Source of the DNA: Sphingorhabdus sp. Alg231-15
GTDB taxonomy: Bacteria > Pseudomonadota > Alphaproteobacteria > Sphingomonadales > Sphingomonadaceae
NCBI RefSeq assembly: GCF_900149705.1
Contig: NZ_LT703001.1
Coordinates: forward strand, 2,108,001 to 2,172,000
Direction: 5' to 3'
Length of the DNA: 64,000 bases
Below the pieces are notes generated by a model that was not told the DNA's origin, ran no database searches, and saw only the letters and a program-made list of their open reading frames with translations. The position numbers and the translations under genes are program-made. Positions 34,188 to 42,084 of this stretch are shown here, in pieces. Each line of letters begins with the position of its first letter. Within the stretch, counting starts at the first letter, position 1.

Positions 34188-35330
34188 ATGAGCGAAAACA
34201 GCGCCCTTGAACTGGCCAAGCGGCTGATTGCCTGTGCAAGTATAACCCCTGCTACTGGGCCGGTGTTCGACGAAATGGAAGCGATGCTGGAACCACTTGG
34301 TTTTGAGATATCCCGTTTTATCGCTGGCGACGGGCCCGAAGATGAAGGACTAGGCGGTGCGGTCGAGAATCTCTTCGCGATCCGCAAAGGCCGAGAAGGA
34401 TCGCACCATTTTGCATTTGCCGGTCATCTCGACGTTGTTCCACCCGGCGAAGGATGGAGCAGCGATCCGTTTATTCCGGAAGTGAGGGGCGATCTGCTTC
34501 ACGGACGCGGGGCGGTAGATATGAAAGGCAGCATCGCATCCTTTGTCAGCGCATTGCATGGTCTGCCCCGCGATCTGGGAACGATCAGCTTGATCATCAC
34601 CGGTGACGAAGAAGGCCCTGCGCGTTTTGGCACCGTCGCGTTGATGGACCTGATGGCGGAGCGCGGCATTACGCCTGATCTTTGTCTGGTGGGTGAACCC
34701 ACATCGGTGAATCGGCTTGGCGATATGATGAAAATCGGCCGGCGCGGATCAGTCAATATGTGGATTACCGTCAATGGTACTCAGGGCCATGTCGCTTATC
34801 CGCATCTTGCCGACAATCCGATCACTAAGCTGGGCAAGATCCTTAGCGAAATTGACGCGGTCCGGCTTGATGAAGGCACCGACTGGTTTCAGCCAAGCAA
34901 TATCGAGTTTACCGATCTGCATGTTGGCAATCCGGCGCATAATGTCATTCCGGCCAAGGCCGAGGGACGGCTGTCGATCCGGTTTAATGATCAGCATAGC
35001 GGCGATAGTCTGAGCGCGCTGGTCCACGAAATTGTCGAGCGCCATGGCGGCGAACTCAGCCCTATCATCTCCGGCGAACCATTTCTGACGCCTCCGGGAG
35101 AATTGTCCGGGCTGATTGCCGAGGCGATTACCGAAGTCACCGGGGTGGAACCGGAACTATCGACCACTGGCGGAACATCGGATGCGCGTTTCCTATCGAA
35201 AATAGTTCCAGTGGTCGAGTTTGGCCTATGCAATGCGACGATGCACAAGCTGGATGAAGCGGTGGCGTTGGATGATTTGGATCAGTTGGCGCAAATATAC
35301 GCTTTGGTTGTGGAACGGGCACTCACCTAG
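34188..35330 (+). CDS. dapE: Succinyl-diaminopimelate desuccinylase
   Basis: 380 residues, M20 family. The di-zinc ligands are seen in FAGHLDVVPPG (His, Asp), HGRGAVDMKGSIASF (Asp), TGDEEGPA (Glu-Glu), CLVGEPTSV and a final His in NATMHKLDE. NPAHNVIPAKAEGRLSIRFN marks the dimerisation lid. The enzyme gives LL-diaminopimelate and succinate in lysine and murein synthesis, downstream of lysC at 10.5 kb. Confidence 0.96.
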   Translation: MSENSALELAKRLIACASITPATGPVFDEMEAMLEPLGFEISRFIAGDGPEDEGLGGAVENLFAIRKGREGSHHFAFAGHLDVVPPGEGWSSDPFIPEVRGDLLHGRGAVDMKGSIASFVSALHGLPRDLGTISLIITGDEEGPARFGTVALMDLMAERGITPDLCLVGEPTSVNRLGDMMKIGRRGSVNMWITVNGTQGHVAYPHLADNPITKLGKILSEIDAVRLDEGTDWFQPSNIEFTDLHVGNPAHNVIPAKAEGRLSIRFNDQHSGDSLSALVHEIVERHGGELSPIISGEPFLTPPGELSGLIAEAITEVTGVEPELSTTGGTSDARFLSKIVPVVEFGLCNATMHKLDEAVALDDLDQLAQIYALVVERALT

Positions 35331-35367
35331 AACATTGTCACCGTCGACTCGGTAATTTGATGTCGGT

Positions 35368-35928
35368 TTATCGCCGACGCCGCAAAATAATGTAAAGCGC
35401 TCCGGCCCCGCCATGGCGGGGATGGGCACGTCTGACGGCCGCTATATGCGAGGCGTGGCGAGATGCTGCCAGCCAGTCGGAAATCGCTGCCCGGATGGCA
35501 CCGCGACCACCTTCACGCCGTCGCTGCTCCTCGCTGCGCGCCTTGCCAGTGATCAGCAATATCGCACGATGACCCGCAGCGATGCTCAATTCCAGGGCAC
35601 TATCCAGCCGTCCGTGCGCAGATGACAAGGTGTATCCGTGCAGATCAATGGTTACGTCAGGCTGGACTACACCTTTGTTCAGGCGGCGGTCCCAATGGCC
35701 ATCCAATCCCGCTTTTTCGGGAATGGCAACTTGATCCCTGAGTGGAACTGCTTTGGTGGATGCTCCGCCAAACGTTTCTGCTGTAATTGGCCCGCGCACT
35801 TCTGGCAGTTTCTTTGCCACAGGTAGAGCTTTCACGCGGCTTATACGCGCCTGGTCCAGCGGCTCTACCGTCTCGATGACTTTCTGCCACAGCGCCTTTT
35901 CACCGGCGGTTAGGGGCCGGTCAGACAT
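35368..35928 (-). CDS. Smr/MutS2-type nuclease-domain protein
   Basis: 186 residues from ATG 35928; the longer frame is antisense-like sequence from mltA. The Smr domain occupies about residues 95-186: VTIDLHGYTLSSAHGRLDSAL, AILLITGKARSEEQRR, then the basic RHASHIAAVRRAHPRHGGAGALYIILRR. Smr domains cut or nick nucleic acids. The first 60 residues are a linker found in many sphingomonad and rhizobial members. It is tightly packed behind mltA (5-base gap). Confidence 0.92.
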   Translation of the reverse strand: MSDRPLTAGEKALWQKVIETVEPLDQARISRVKALPVAKKLPEVRGPITAETFGGASTKAVPLRDQVAIPEKAGLDGHWDRRLNKGVVQPDVTIDLHGYTLSSAHGRLDSALELSIAAGHRAILLITGKARSEEQRRREGGRGAIRAAISDWLAASRHASHIAAVRRAHPRHGGAGALYIILRRRR

Positions 35929-35933
35929 CGGGC

Positions 35934-37238
35934 CTAATTGCCTTGCTGGCGTTGGAGCAGCTTGGCGACACTGCCTTTGGGCAGGAAGACTAGTGCCTGT
36001 CCACGCGATGACATTCCACCAGCAATCTGGGCTGCCTCTTCTCCTGCCCCCCAAAAAGTATCGATCCGATTCGACCCCTTGATTGCGCCGCCGGTATCCT
36101 GGGCGATCCAAAGGCCGTCAGCGATATTATGCTCCATATCGAGGAAAACCGGCGCACCGAGGGGCACAAATTTGGGATCGGTGGCGACCGACGTCCGGCC
36201 CACAACCGGGTGACCCATCGCTCCCAGCGGCCCGTCACCAGTCAGTTCACGGAAGAAAATATAGCTCTTATTCTCCCGCATGATCCTGCGACCCTCTTCG
36301 GGATTGGCGCGCAGCCATTCGACTATGCCTTGCATATTGGTCTTGCCATCGGCGAGCAATCCGCGCTCGCGCATCACCCGTCCGATGCCGGTATAGTCGC
36401 GACCATTCTGTCCATCATAGCCGATCCGCATCACCGAACCGTCGGGCATGGCAACGCGGCCAGAACCTTGAATTTGCAGGAAGAAAAATTCGATATAGTC
36501 AGACGCCCAAGCCAGCTCAAGGCCCTTGCCCTGCAAGGCGCCATCGTCAATTTGCGCCCGCTCCTCAAAGGGAACCAGTCTGGTTCCATCGACCTTGCCG
36601 CGGATACGCTTGTCTTTCAGATCATCGGAAAATTGGCCAAGGTCGACATCCAGCAAATTGGATGGCCGCTTGTATATCGGCACCTGACTGCCATTGCTGC
36701 GCACACGCGATCCTTGAATCTGCGGTTCAAAATAACCGGTAGCAAAAGCTTTGCCATCACCGACCTGTACCGCTTCAAAATAGCTTTCAAAGAAACGGCG
36801 CGCGTCTCCATCTCGCCAATCCCTGGCCGCATCACAGGATTGCCGCCAATCTTCACCCTGACTCAGGCCGCTATTATCGGTGCGGCGCACTAAGGAAGAA
36901 CAACTGGCCCGAAAGGATTGCAGCGCTGCGCTTGCCTTACCCGATCGCAAGTTGAGAGATGCGATGTCGGGGCCCAGAGCAATGCCGGCTCCGGTTGCTC
37001 TTGTAGCGTCATCAGAAATGGGCGTGACTCGGTCAGCGGGAATCGCTTCAACGGTTCCCGCCGTTTGCCTGACCGGAGTTTGTCGTGCGGGGGGACGTGT
37101 CGGCTGAGAAGTCGGGACATCACCCGCAGTCCATTCACCTTCTTCAGGCGGTGCGCTGCGGGCGGTACCTTCGGGTATAATAGATAGCGAACATGCGCTG
37201 ACTAGCGCCATCGCGCCCAACAATCCCCCGATTTTCAT
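35934..37238 (-). CDS. mltA: Membrane-bound lytic murein transglycosylase A
   Basis: 434 residues from ATG 37238, which opens a lipoprotein signal (MKIGGLLGAMALVSAC) with lipobox VSAC; an alternative ATG at 37277 adds 13 residues. MltA and 3D domains are clear: ATGYFEPQIQGSRV, VPIYKRPSNLLDVDL, a segment IQGSGRVAMPDGSVMRIGYDGQNG, and the catalytic Asp region GLWIAQDTGGAIKGSNRIDTFWG. It cleaves glycan strands to 1,6-anhydro products at the outer membrane. It lies between a Tim44-like gene and smr. Confidence 0.95.
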   Translation of the reverse strand: MKIGGLLGAMALVSACSLSIIPEGTARSAPPEEGEWTAGDVPTSQPTRPPARQTPVRQTAGTVEAIPADRVTPISDDATRATGAGIALGPDIASLNLRSGKASAALQSFRASCSSLVRRTDNSGLSQGEDWRQSCDAARDWRDGDARRFFESYFEAVQVGDGKAFATGYFEPQIQGSRVRSNGSQVPIYKRPSNLLDVDLGQFSDDLKDKRIRGKVDGTRLVPFEERAQIDDGALQGKGLELAWASDYIEFFFLQIQGSGRVAMPDGSVMRIGYDGQNGRDYTGIGRVMRERGLLADGKTNMQGIVEWLRANPEEGRRIMRENKSYIFFRELTGDGPLGAMGHPVVGRTSVATDPKFVPLGAPVFLDMEHNIADGLWIAQDTGGAIKGSNRIDTFWGAGEEAAQIAGGMSSRGQALVFLPKGSVAKLLQRQQGN

Positions 37239-37266
37239 GATTTTGATGCTTTGCTCCGCGAAAGCC

Positions 37267-37956
37267 CTATGCTTCATCGGTCTCGTCGAGAATCCAGTTT
37301 GGATTAGCACTGGAAAGATCGCGCATGAAGGTCCAGACATCATGGGTCTCGACAGCATCGCTTAGCGATCCGCCGATCAGCTTGCCGTCCTTATCTTTGA
37401 CCACAGCAGCAATGTCGGCATCAAAGCGCACCGTGATCCGCGCCATCCGACGGTCATAGTCGGCATCGGCAATCCGTGCTTCTTCGATCCGCACCAGACG
37501 GTTTTCCAGAATCTCGCCATTTTTCTCGCGCGCTTCAATGGCTTCGACAAAGCTTTCATACACGTCGTCGTCACACAGCTCTTTCAACTGCTCGCGGTCA
37601 CCAGTCCAGAATGCTTCCAATATCATCCCATAGGCCGCTTTTGCGCCTTCTACGAAACGGCCCGCGTCAAAATTGCGATCCGCATTGATGATCGCGCGCA
37701 TGCCCGATTCGGCTGCAGTGTCATAGATCATCGTCGGCGGTGCCGCTGGAGCAGGGGAAGCCGGAACGATATCGGGGATAGGACTATCCTGTTTGTCCTC
37801 GCCCATCGGCCGGTCCTGAACCCGCTTATCCAAGCCATTCTCTATGTTTCGCGGGGTATGCTCCTGCTCGTGGCCGGTGCGTTTTCCCAAAACGGAATAG
37901 AGGCGCAGACCCAAAAAGGCAGCCACCATCGCTAACAGAACAATCTCGATAGTCAC
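37267..37956 (-). CDS. Tim44/TimA-like membrane adaptor protein
   Basis: 229 residues with a GTG start preceded by GGAG. One N-terminal membrane helix (about 3-20), a charged disordered linker (25-85), then the Tim44-like domain (about 90-225: FDAGRFVEGAKAAYGMILEAFWTGDREQLKELCDDDVYESF). Alphaproteobacterial relatives are linked to membrane protein handling, and the domain is homologous to mitochondrial Tim44. It is divergent from secB, another protein-export gene. Confidence 0.92.
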   Translation of the reverse strand: MTIEIVLLAMVAAFLGLRLYSVLGKRTGHEQEHTPRNIENGLDKRVQDRPMGEDKQDSPIPDIVPASPAPAAPPTMIYDTAAESGMRAIINADRNFDAGRFVEGAKAAYGMILEAFWTGDREQLKELCDDDVYESFVEAIEAREKNGEILENRLVRIEEARIADADYDRRMARITVRFDADIAAVVKDKDGKLIGGSLSDAVETHDVWTFMRDLSSANPNWILDETDEA

Positions 37957-38253
37957 GATATCTCCAATATCTCAATTCCATCCTACATAGGCGGGAAGAG
38001 CGCCAGTTTCAAATGGCTTTCGCGTCTTTCACAGGCTATTATCGGCTTCAGGAAGCGAATAACGCCCAGTTTAGCCGTAAGTTTGTGAATATGGCCTTAC
38101 GGATTGTTACTTATGTCAGACACTTATCTGCCTCAAGGACGGACCTATTTGAGGCATTGCTCTGTCCCCAATCCCCTGCTAGGCGCGCTGCAAACGGGGC
38201 ATGATGATGCCTTCTGAGTCAATTATATGAAATTTCCCGAAAGGATGAGCCAC
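37957..38253. other. Divergent intergenic region between the Tim44-like gene and secB
   Basis: 297 bases without a convincing gene. It must hold promoters for both directions. A perfect 7-bp inverted repeat CCGTAAG ... CTTACGG with a 14-base loop lies at 38075-38102 and might be an operator or a leader hairpin. I see no clear -35/-10 pair that I would defend. Confidence 0.5.
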
Positions 38254-38766
38254 ATGGCTGACGAAAATGACAATATCACAACAGCGGATCCAGCAGCCAA
38301 CGGCGCAGATAACCAGCCACAAATTGGCGTAATCTCGCAATATGTAAAAGATCTTTCGGTTGAAAACCCTAATGCACCGGACGTCTATCAGTGGGAAACC
38401 CAGCCGCAGATCGATGTACAGTTTAACATTGGATCCAAACCGGTCTCAGACGAAGTCCATGAAGTCGAGCTGAAGATCGACGTTGTCGCCAAGGCCGATC
38501 AAGGCATCGCCTTCCAGGTCGAGCTGCTTTATAGCGGCCTCTTCGGTTTGCGTAATGTTACCGAGGAGCAAGCCCATCCGTTTCTGTTTGCCGAAGCACC
38601 ACGGTTGCTCTTCCCCTTTGCCAGGGCAATTATTTCAGATGCCGTGCGGGACGCCGGTTTCCAGCCGCTAATGCTTGAGCCGATTGATTTCACGGCGCTC
38701 TATATGCAGCAGCGTGAACAGCAGGCCGCGATGCAGTCCGGAGAACAACCGGTTGGTAACGCCTAA
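38254..38766 (+). CDS. secB: Protein-export chaperone SecB
   Basis: 170 residues from ATG 38254, which has AAGGA eight bases upstream; ATG 38227 and 38245 are in frame but badly placed. SecB landmarks: IGVISQYVKDLSVENPNAPDVYQW, VELKIDVVAKADQGIAFQVELLYSGLF, FAEAPRLLFPFARAIISDAVRDAGFQPLMLEPIDF, each only partly quoted here as one continuous fold of about 150 residues. The tetramer holds precursors unfolded and hands them to SecA. It is followed by murJ. Confidence 0.96.
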   Translation: MADENDNITTADPAANGADNQPQIGVISQYVKDLSVENPNAPDVYQWETQPQIDVQFNIGSKPVSDEVHEVELKIDVVAKADQGIAFQVELLYSGLFGLRNVTEEQAHPFLFAEAPRLLFPFARAIISDAVRDAGFQPLMLEPIDFTALYMQQREQQAAMQSGEQPVGNA

Positions 38767-38809
38767 ACATCCCAACTATAACGCCTTTCGAGGCATGAAT
38801 ATGCAGCGC

Positions 38810-38827
38810 GTTCGCTTTGGGGCGAAC
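38810..38827 (+). promoter_or_regulatory. Hairpin abutting the murJ start
   Basis: GTTCGC-TTTGGG-GCGAAC is a perfect 6-bp stem whose 3' end is two bases before the TTG start of murJ at 38830. The only Shine-Dalgarno-like bases (GGGG) lie in its loop and right arm. Together with the TTG codon this suggests weak or regulated translation of murJ. Confidence 0.4.
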
Positions 38828-38829
38828 CG

Positions 38830-40419
38830 TTGAACCTGTTAAAGTCTACCGGAACCATTGCCGGACTGACCATGGTCAGTCGAATCTTCGGTTTTGTGCG
38901 CGACATCATGCTTGCGCGCGTGCTCGGCGCGGGCGCCGCGGCTGACGCCTGGCAGCTCGCGTTTCAGCTGCCCAATATCTTCCGCCGGCTATTCGCCGAA
39001 GGCGCCTTCTCAGCCGCTTTTGTGCCATTGTTCAACCGCAAGATGGAAGAAGACGAACAGCGCTCTGCCGCGCAAAATTTTGCGATTGATGTTCTGTCGG
39101 TCTTTGTCCCGATCTTGCTAATATTTTCAGCCATTATGATGTTGGCCATGCCCGCGATCATATGGTTTATCGATGATTTTGGTGAAGGCGGCCGAACCAA
39201 CAACTTTTCCATCGCATTGGCCCGCATAACCTTTCCCTATCTTGGGCTGATCAGTATCACGACGCTTTTCGCGGCGATCCTGAACAGCGTCAGCCGCTTC
39301 GCCGCTGCGGCCGCAGCGCCGATCATGCTTAATATCTGCAAGATTACCGCACTGCTGATTGCATTGTGGATCGACGGGGGGGCTGACCCTCGCCGTACCG
39401 CTTACTATCTTGCCTTCGCTGTATCGATATCCGGCCTGCTGCAAATGCTCTGGCTCTATTACTGGGCGCGCAAAGCGGGTTTCTCTTTTGCCATCCGGAA
39501 GCCAAAATTTACGGCTGATGTAAAGGAGCTTGGTATCCTGATACTCCCGGCCATTTTTGGCGCAGGTATTTATCAGATTAGCCGCTTCATCGACCTGTTC
39601 TTTCTAGGCCGTCTGCCAGAGGGCAGCTTCGTCTATCTCGCCATGGGTGACCGTCTCAACCAACTGCCGTTAGGCATAATCGGCATTGCATTGGGGACCG
39701 CCATCTTACCGGCGCTCTCCCGCTTCATTGCCAAGAATGATCAAGGCGGTGCACAGCGCTTGCAAAGCAATGCCATAGAGCTTGCCATGCTCCTGACCAT
39801 CCCGGCCGCAATGGCCTTGTTCTTTGCCGCAGGACCGCTGGTGACATCCTTCTATGTCGGCGGAAATTTCGAGGCGAGCGATGGTGCGACAACGGCCAGT
39901 GTGGTGGCGGCATTGGTAATCGGCCTGCCAGCCTATGTTCTGGTCAAGGTTCTCATCCCTGGGTTTTTTGCACGGAAGGATACAAGAACGCCGGTGTATA
40001 CGGCGGGCATTTCCCTCCTCATTAACGTCACACTCAACATCATTCTCATCCCCATATATGGAATTTACGGGCTGGCACTGGCCGGAGCGTTGGCGGCCTG
40101 GTCAAATTGCGTAATGCTCTACACCATGCTGCACAGACGCGGCCATTACCGGATTGAACTGTCTCTACTGTTGCGGATCTTCCGGATCATCCTGTCAGCG
40201 GCTGGTATGGCCGCGGTTCTTATATATGCGGTACCGCTGGGCGAAGGCCTTTATGACGGGAATGTCTGGCAGCGTATTGGATCAATTACGGTACTGGTCA
40301 GCGTCGGCGGTCTTGTCTATGCGGTGCTCGCATGGGTGACCGGCGCAGTGGACCGCGACAAAATCGCTCTGTTAACTAGGAAGAATACAGCCGAAGAGGC
40401 TGGGCAAGAAGGATCGTAA
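38830..40419 (+). CDS. murJ: Lipid II flippase MurJ (MviN)
   Basis: 529 residues with a TTG start (MNLLKSTGTIAGLTMVSRIFGFVRD, the family N-terminus). Fourteen membrane helices are expected and can be roughly followed. RIFGFVRDIMLARVLGAG and FAEGAFSAAFVPLFNR carry the Arg/Asp residues of the MOP-flippase cavity. LGIALGTAILPALSRF and YVLVKVLIPGFFARKDTRTPV are also typical. The protein moves lipid II across the inner membrane for murein synthesis, so it connects with murA at 47.6 kb. Confidence 0.96.
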   Translation: MNLLKSTGTIAGLTMVSRIFGFVRDIMLARVLGAGAAADAWQLAFQLPNIFRRLFAEGAFSAAFVPLFNRKMEEDEQRSAAQNFAIDVLSVFVPILLIFSAIMMLAMPAIIWFIDDFGEGGRTNNFSIALARITFPYLGLISITTLFAAILNSVSRFAAAAAAPIMLNICKITALLIALWIDGGADPRRTAYYLAFAVSISGLLQMLWLYYWARKAGFSFAIRKPKFTADVKELGILILPAIFGAGIYQISRFIDLFFLGRLPEGSFVYLAMGDRLNQLPLGIIGIALGTAILPALSRFIAKNDQGGAQRLQSNAIELAMLLTIPAAMALFFAAGPLVTSFYVGGNFEASDGATTASVVAALVIGLPAYVLVKVLIPGFFARKDTRTPVYTAGISLLINVTLNIILIPIYGIYGLALAGALAAWSNCVMLYTMLHRRGHYRIELSLLLRIFRIILSAAGMAAVLIYAVPLGEGLYDGNVWQRIGSITVLVSVGGLVYAVLAWVTGAVDRDKIALLTRKNTAEEAGQEGS

Positions 40420-40422
40420 GTC

Positions 40423-41418
40423 ATGCGTACAGTTTCGGGCATACAGCCCACAGGTAATCTCCATCTTGGTAATTATCTGGGTGCGATTAAAAATTGGGTG
40501 AAACTGCAGCAGGAATCCGAATGCCTGTTCTTTCTCGCCGACTTGCATGCGATTACCGTACCCAATGATCCGGCAGAATTGTCATCCAATTGCCGCGACA
40601 TGACGGCGGCCCTCATCGCAGCTGGGGTCGACACACAAAAGTCAATATTGTTCAATCAGGCTCGGGTACCCCAGCATGCCGAACTGGCCTGGCTCCTGAT
40701 TTGCAACACGCCAATGGGCTGGCTCGACCGGATGACGCAGTTCAAAGAGAAATCCGGCAAGCATAAACAGCGCAGCTCGCTGGGCCTGTACGGCTATCCT
40801 GTGCTACAGGCTGCCGATGTCCTGATCTATCAAGCCACCCATGTGCCGGTAGGCGAAGATCAGAAACAGCATCTCGAGCTGGCGCGCGACATTGCAGCAA
40901 AGTTCAACAATGATACTACCGCAGACGTTTTCACCTTGCCGGAGCCGTTTATCGGTGCGACCGCAGCGCGGATCATGTCCTTGCGCGACGGCGCGGCCAA
41001 AATGTCGAAATCGGATCCGTCTGATTTGAGCCGCATCAACATGACCGACGATGACGATACAATCGCCAAGAAAATCAAGAAGGCCCGCACCGATGCCGAG
41101 CCCCTGCCTGGCAAACTGGAGGATCTGGACGGACGTCCGGAGGCCAAAAATCTGGTTGGCATCTATGCGGCACTTGAAGACAGCAGTCCACAAGCAGTGC
41201 TCGACCAGCATACCGGAGAAGGTTTTGGGGCGTTTAAACCAGCTCTGGCCGATCTTGCCGTAGCAAAACTCGCCCCGATCCGGGAGCGGTATGAAGAGTT
41301 ACGTAAAGATGAAAGCACGATTGACACGATCTTGCGCGATGGAGCGGAACGCGCTCAGGCCTTGGCCCAACCGACGGTGGATAAAGCTTATGCTGCGTTG
41401 GGGTTGCTAAGAGACTGA
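40423..41418 (+). CDS. trpS: Tryptophanyl-tRNA synthetase
   Basis: 331 residues, class I synthetase. The HIGH-like motif is GIQPTGNLHLGNYLGAIKNW at the N-terminus and the KMSKS motif is AAKMSKSDPSD in the second half. NTPMGWLDRMTQFKEKSG and YPVLQAADVLIYQATHVPVGEDQ contact the substrates. It charges tRNA-Trp. It starts three bases after murJ ends and converges on an Lrp regulator gene. Confidence 0.97.
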   Translation: MRTVSGIQPTGNLHLGNYLGAIKNWVKLQQESECLFFLADLHAITVPNDPAELSSNCRDMTAALIAAGVDTQKSILFNQARVPQHAELAWLLICNTPMGWLDRMTQFKEKSGKHKQRSSLGLYGYPVLQAADVLIYQATHVPVGEDQKQHLELARDIAAKFNNDTTADVFTLPEPFIGATAARIMSLRDGAAKMSKSDPSDLSRINMTDDDDTIAKKIKKARTDAEPLPGKLEDLDGRPEAKNLVGIYAALEDSSPQAVLDQHTGEGFGAFKPALADLAVAKLAPIRERYEELRKDESTIDTILRDGAERAQALAQPTVDKAYAALGLLRD

Positions 41419-41437
41419 TAGCGATTGAGCCGCTATC
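41417..41437. terminator. Bidirectional hairpin shared by the trpS and Lrp-gene stops
   Basis: GATAGCG-ATTGAGC-CGCTATC is a perfect 7-bp stem. The trpS TGA (41416-41418) and the stop of the opposing Lrp gene (41433-41435) both lie in the stem. No T-run follows on either side. It probably limits read-through between convergent genes. Confidence 0.45.
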
Positions 41438-41936
41438 GGATAGGTAACAGCCCATCTCGTAGGGGGATCGCAGTCTCGAATTTCTTGCAAGACCAGACGA
41501 CATGGCTGTCATAACGCCTTATGGCAGAATTGCTCATAAAGGCCCGTTTTCCCCAATCTTCATACCATTCCAGACTCGGACCCTGCACTATCAGGCAATA
41601 GTCGACCGAACCTGAGATATGATAGCCTTGCAGAATCTCGGGCGTGGTGCGGATTTGCTCATCGAAAGCGTCAAAGGCCTCAATGCTTTCATTCTGGAAG
41701 GAAACAAGGACGACCAAACGTACGCCCATTTCACCGAGGCGCAATAGCGCGACGTCCTTTTCGATGAAGCCAGTATCGCGGAGGAGTTTCAGCCGCCGCC
41801 GCACCGCCGAAGCCGAAAGCCCTACCGCTTCACCAATATCGGCATGGGTCCGCTGGTTGTCGCGTTGAACAATATCGAGGATCCGCCGGTCAAAATCATC
41901 CAGATCGGAAACTGCTGTTGATGCGTTATTCGCCAT
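41433..41936 (-). CDS. Lrp/AsnC family transcriptional regulator
   Basis: 167 residues. N-terminal winged helix (about 10-65): FDRRILDIVQRDNQRTHADIGEAVGLSASAVRRRLKLLRDTGFI. The C-terminal RAM/ActR domain (about 75-160) should bind an amino acid. It is divergent from the S9 peptidase gene across 148 bases and may control that peptidase and the AbgT transporter behind it in response to amino acids or peptides. That link is inference from context. Confidence 0.94.
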   Translation of the reverse strand: MANNASTAVSDLDDFDRRILDIVQRDNQRTHADIGEAVGLSASAVRRRLKLLRDTGFIEKDVALLRLGEMGVRLVVLVSFQNESIEAFDAFDEQIRTTPEILQGYHISGSVDYCLIVQGPSLEWYEDWGKRAFMSNSAIRRYDSHVVWSCKKFETAIPLRDGLLPIR

Positions 41937-42084
41937 ATTACGAACTCCTAGCGCATTTTTGCGGCAAATTGATAACGATAAAAAGTGAGAATAAGCAGAA
42001 AATCGTTGCTAGATCACATCTACTTCATCTTCAACTTCCCTCAGTTTCTTTTTTGAATACCCCCAAACTCAGAAGGTCCTCATA

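Noticed and set aside
35929-36111. N-terminal extension of the Smr gene
   Set aside because: It overlaps mltA coding sequence; the ATG at 35928 fits the family and the spacing.
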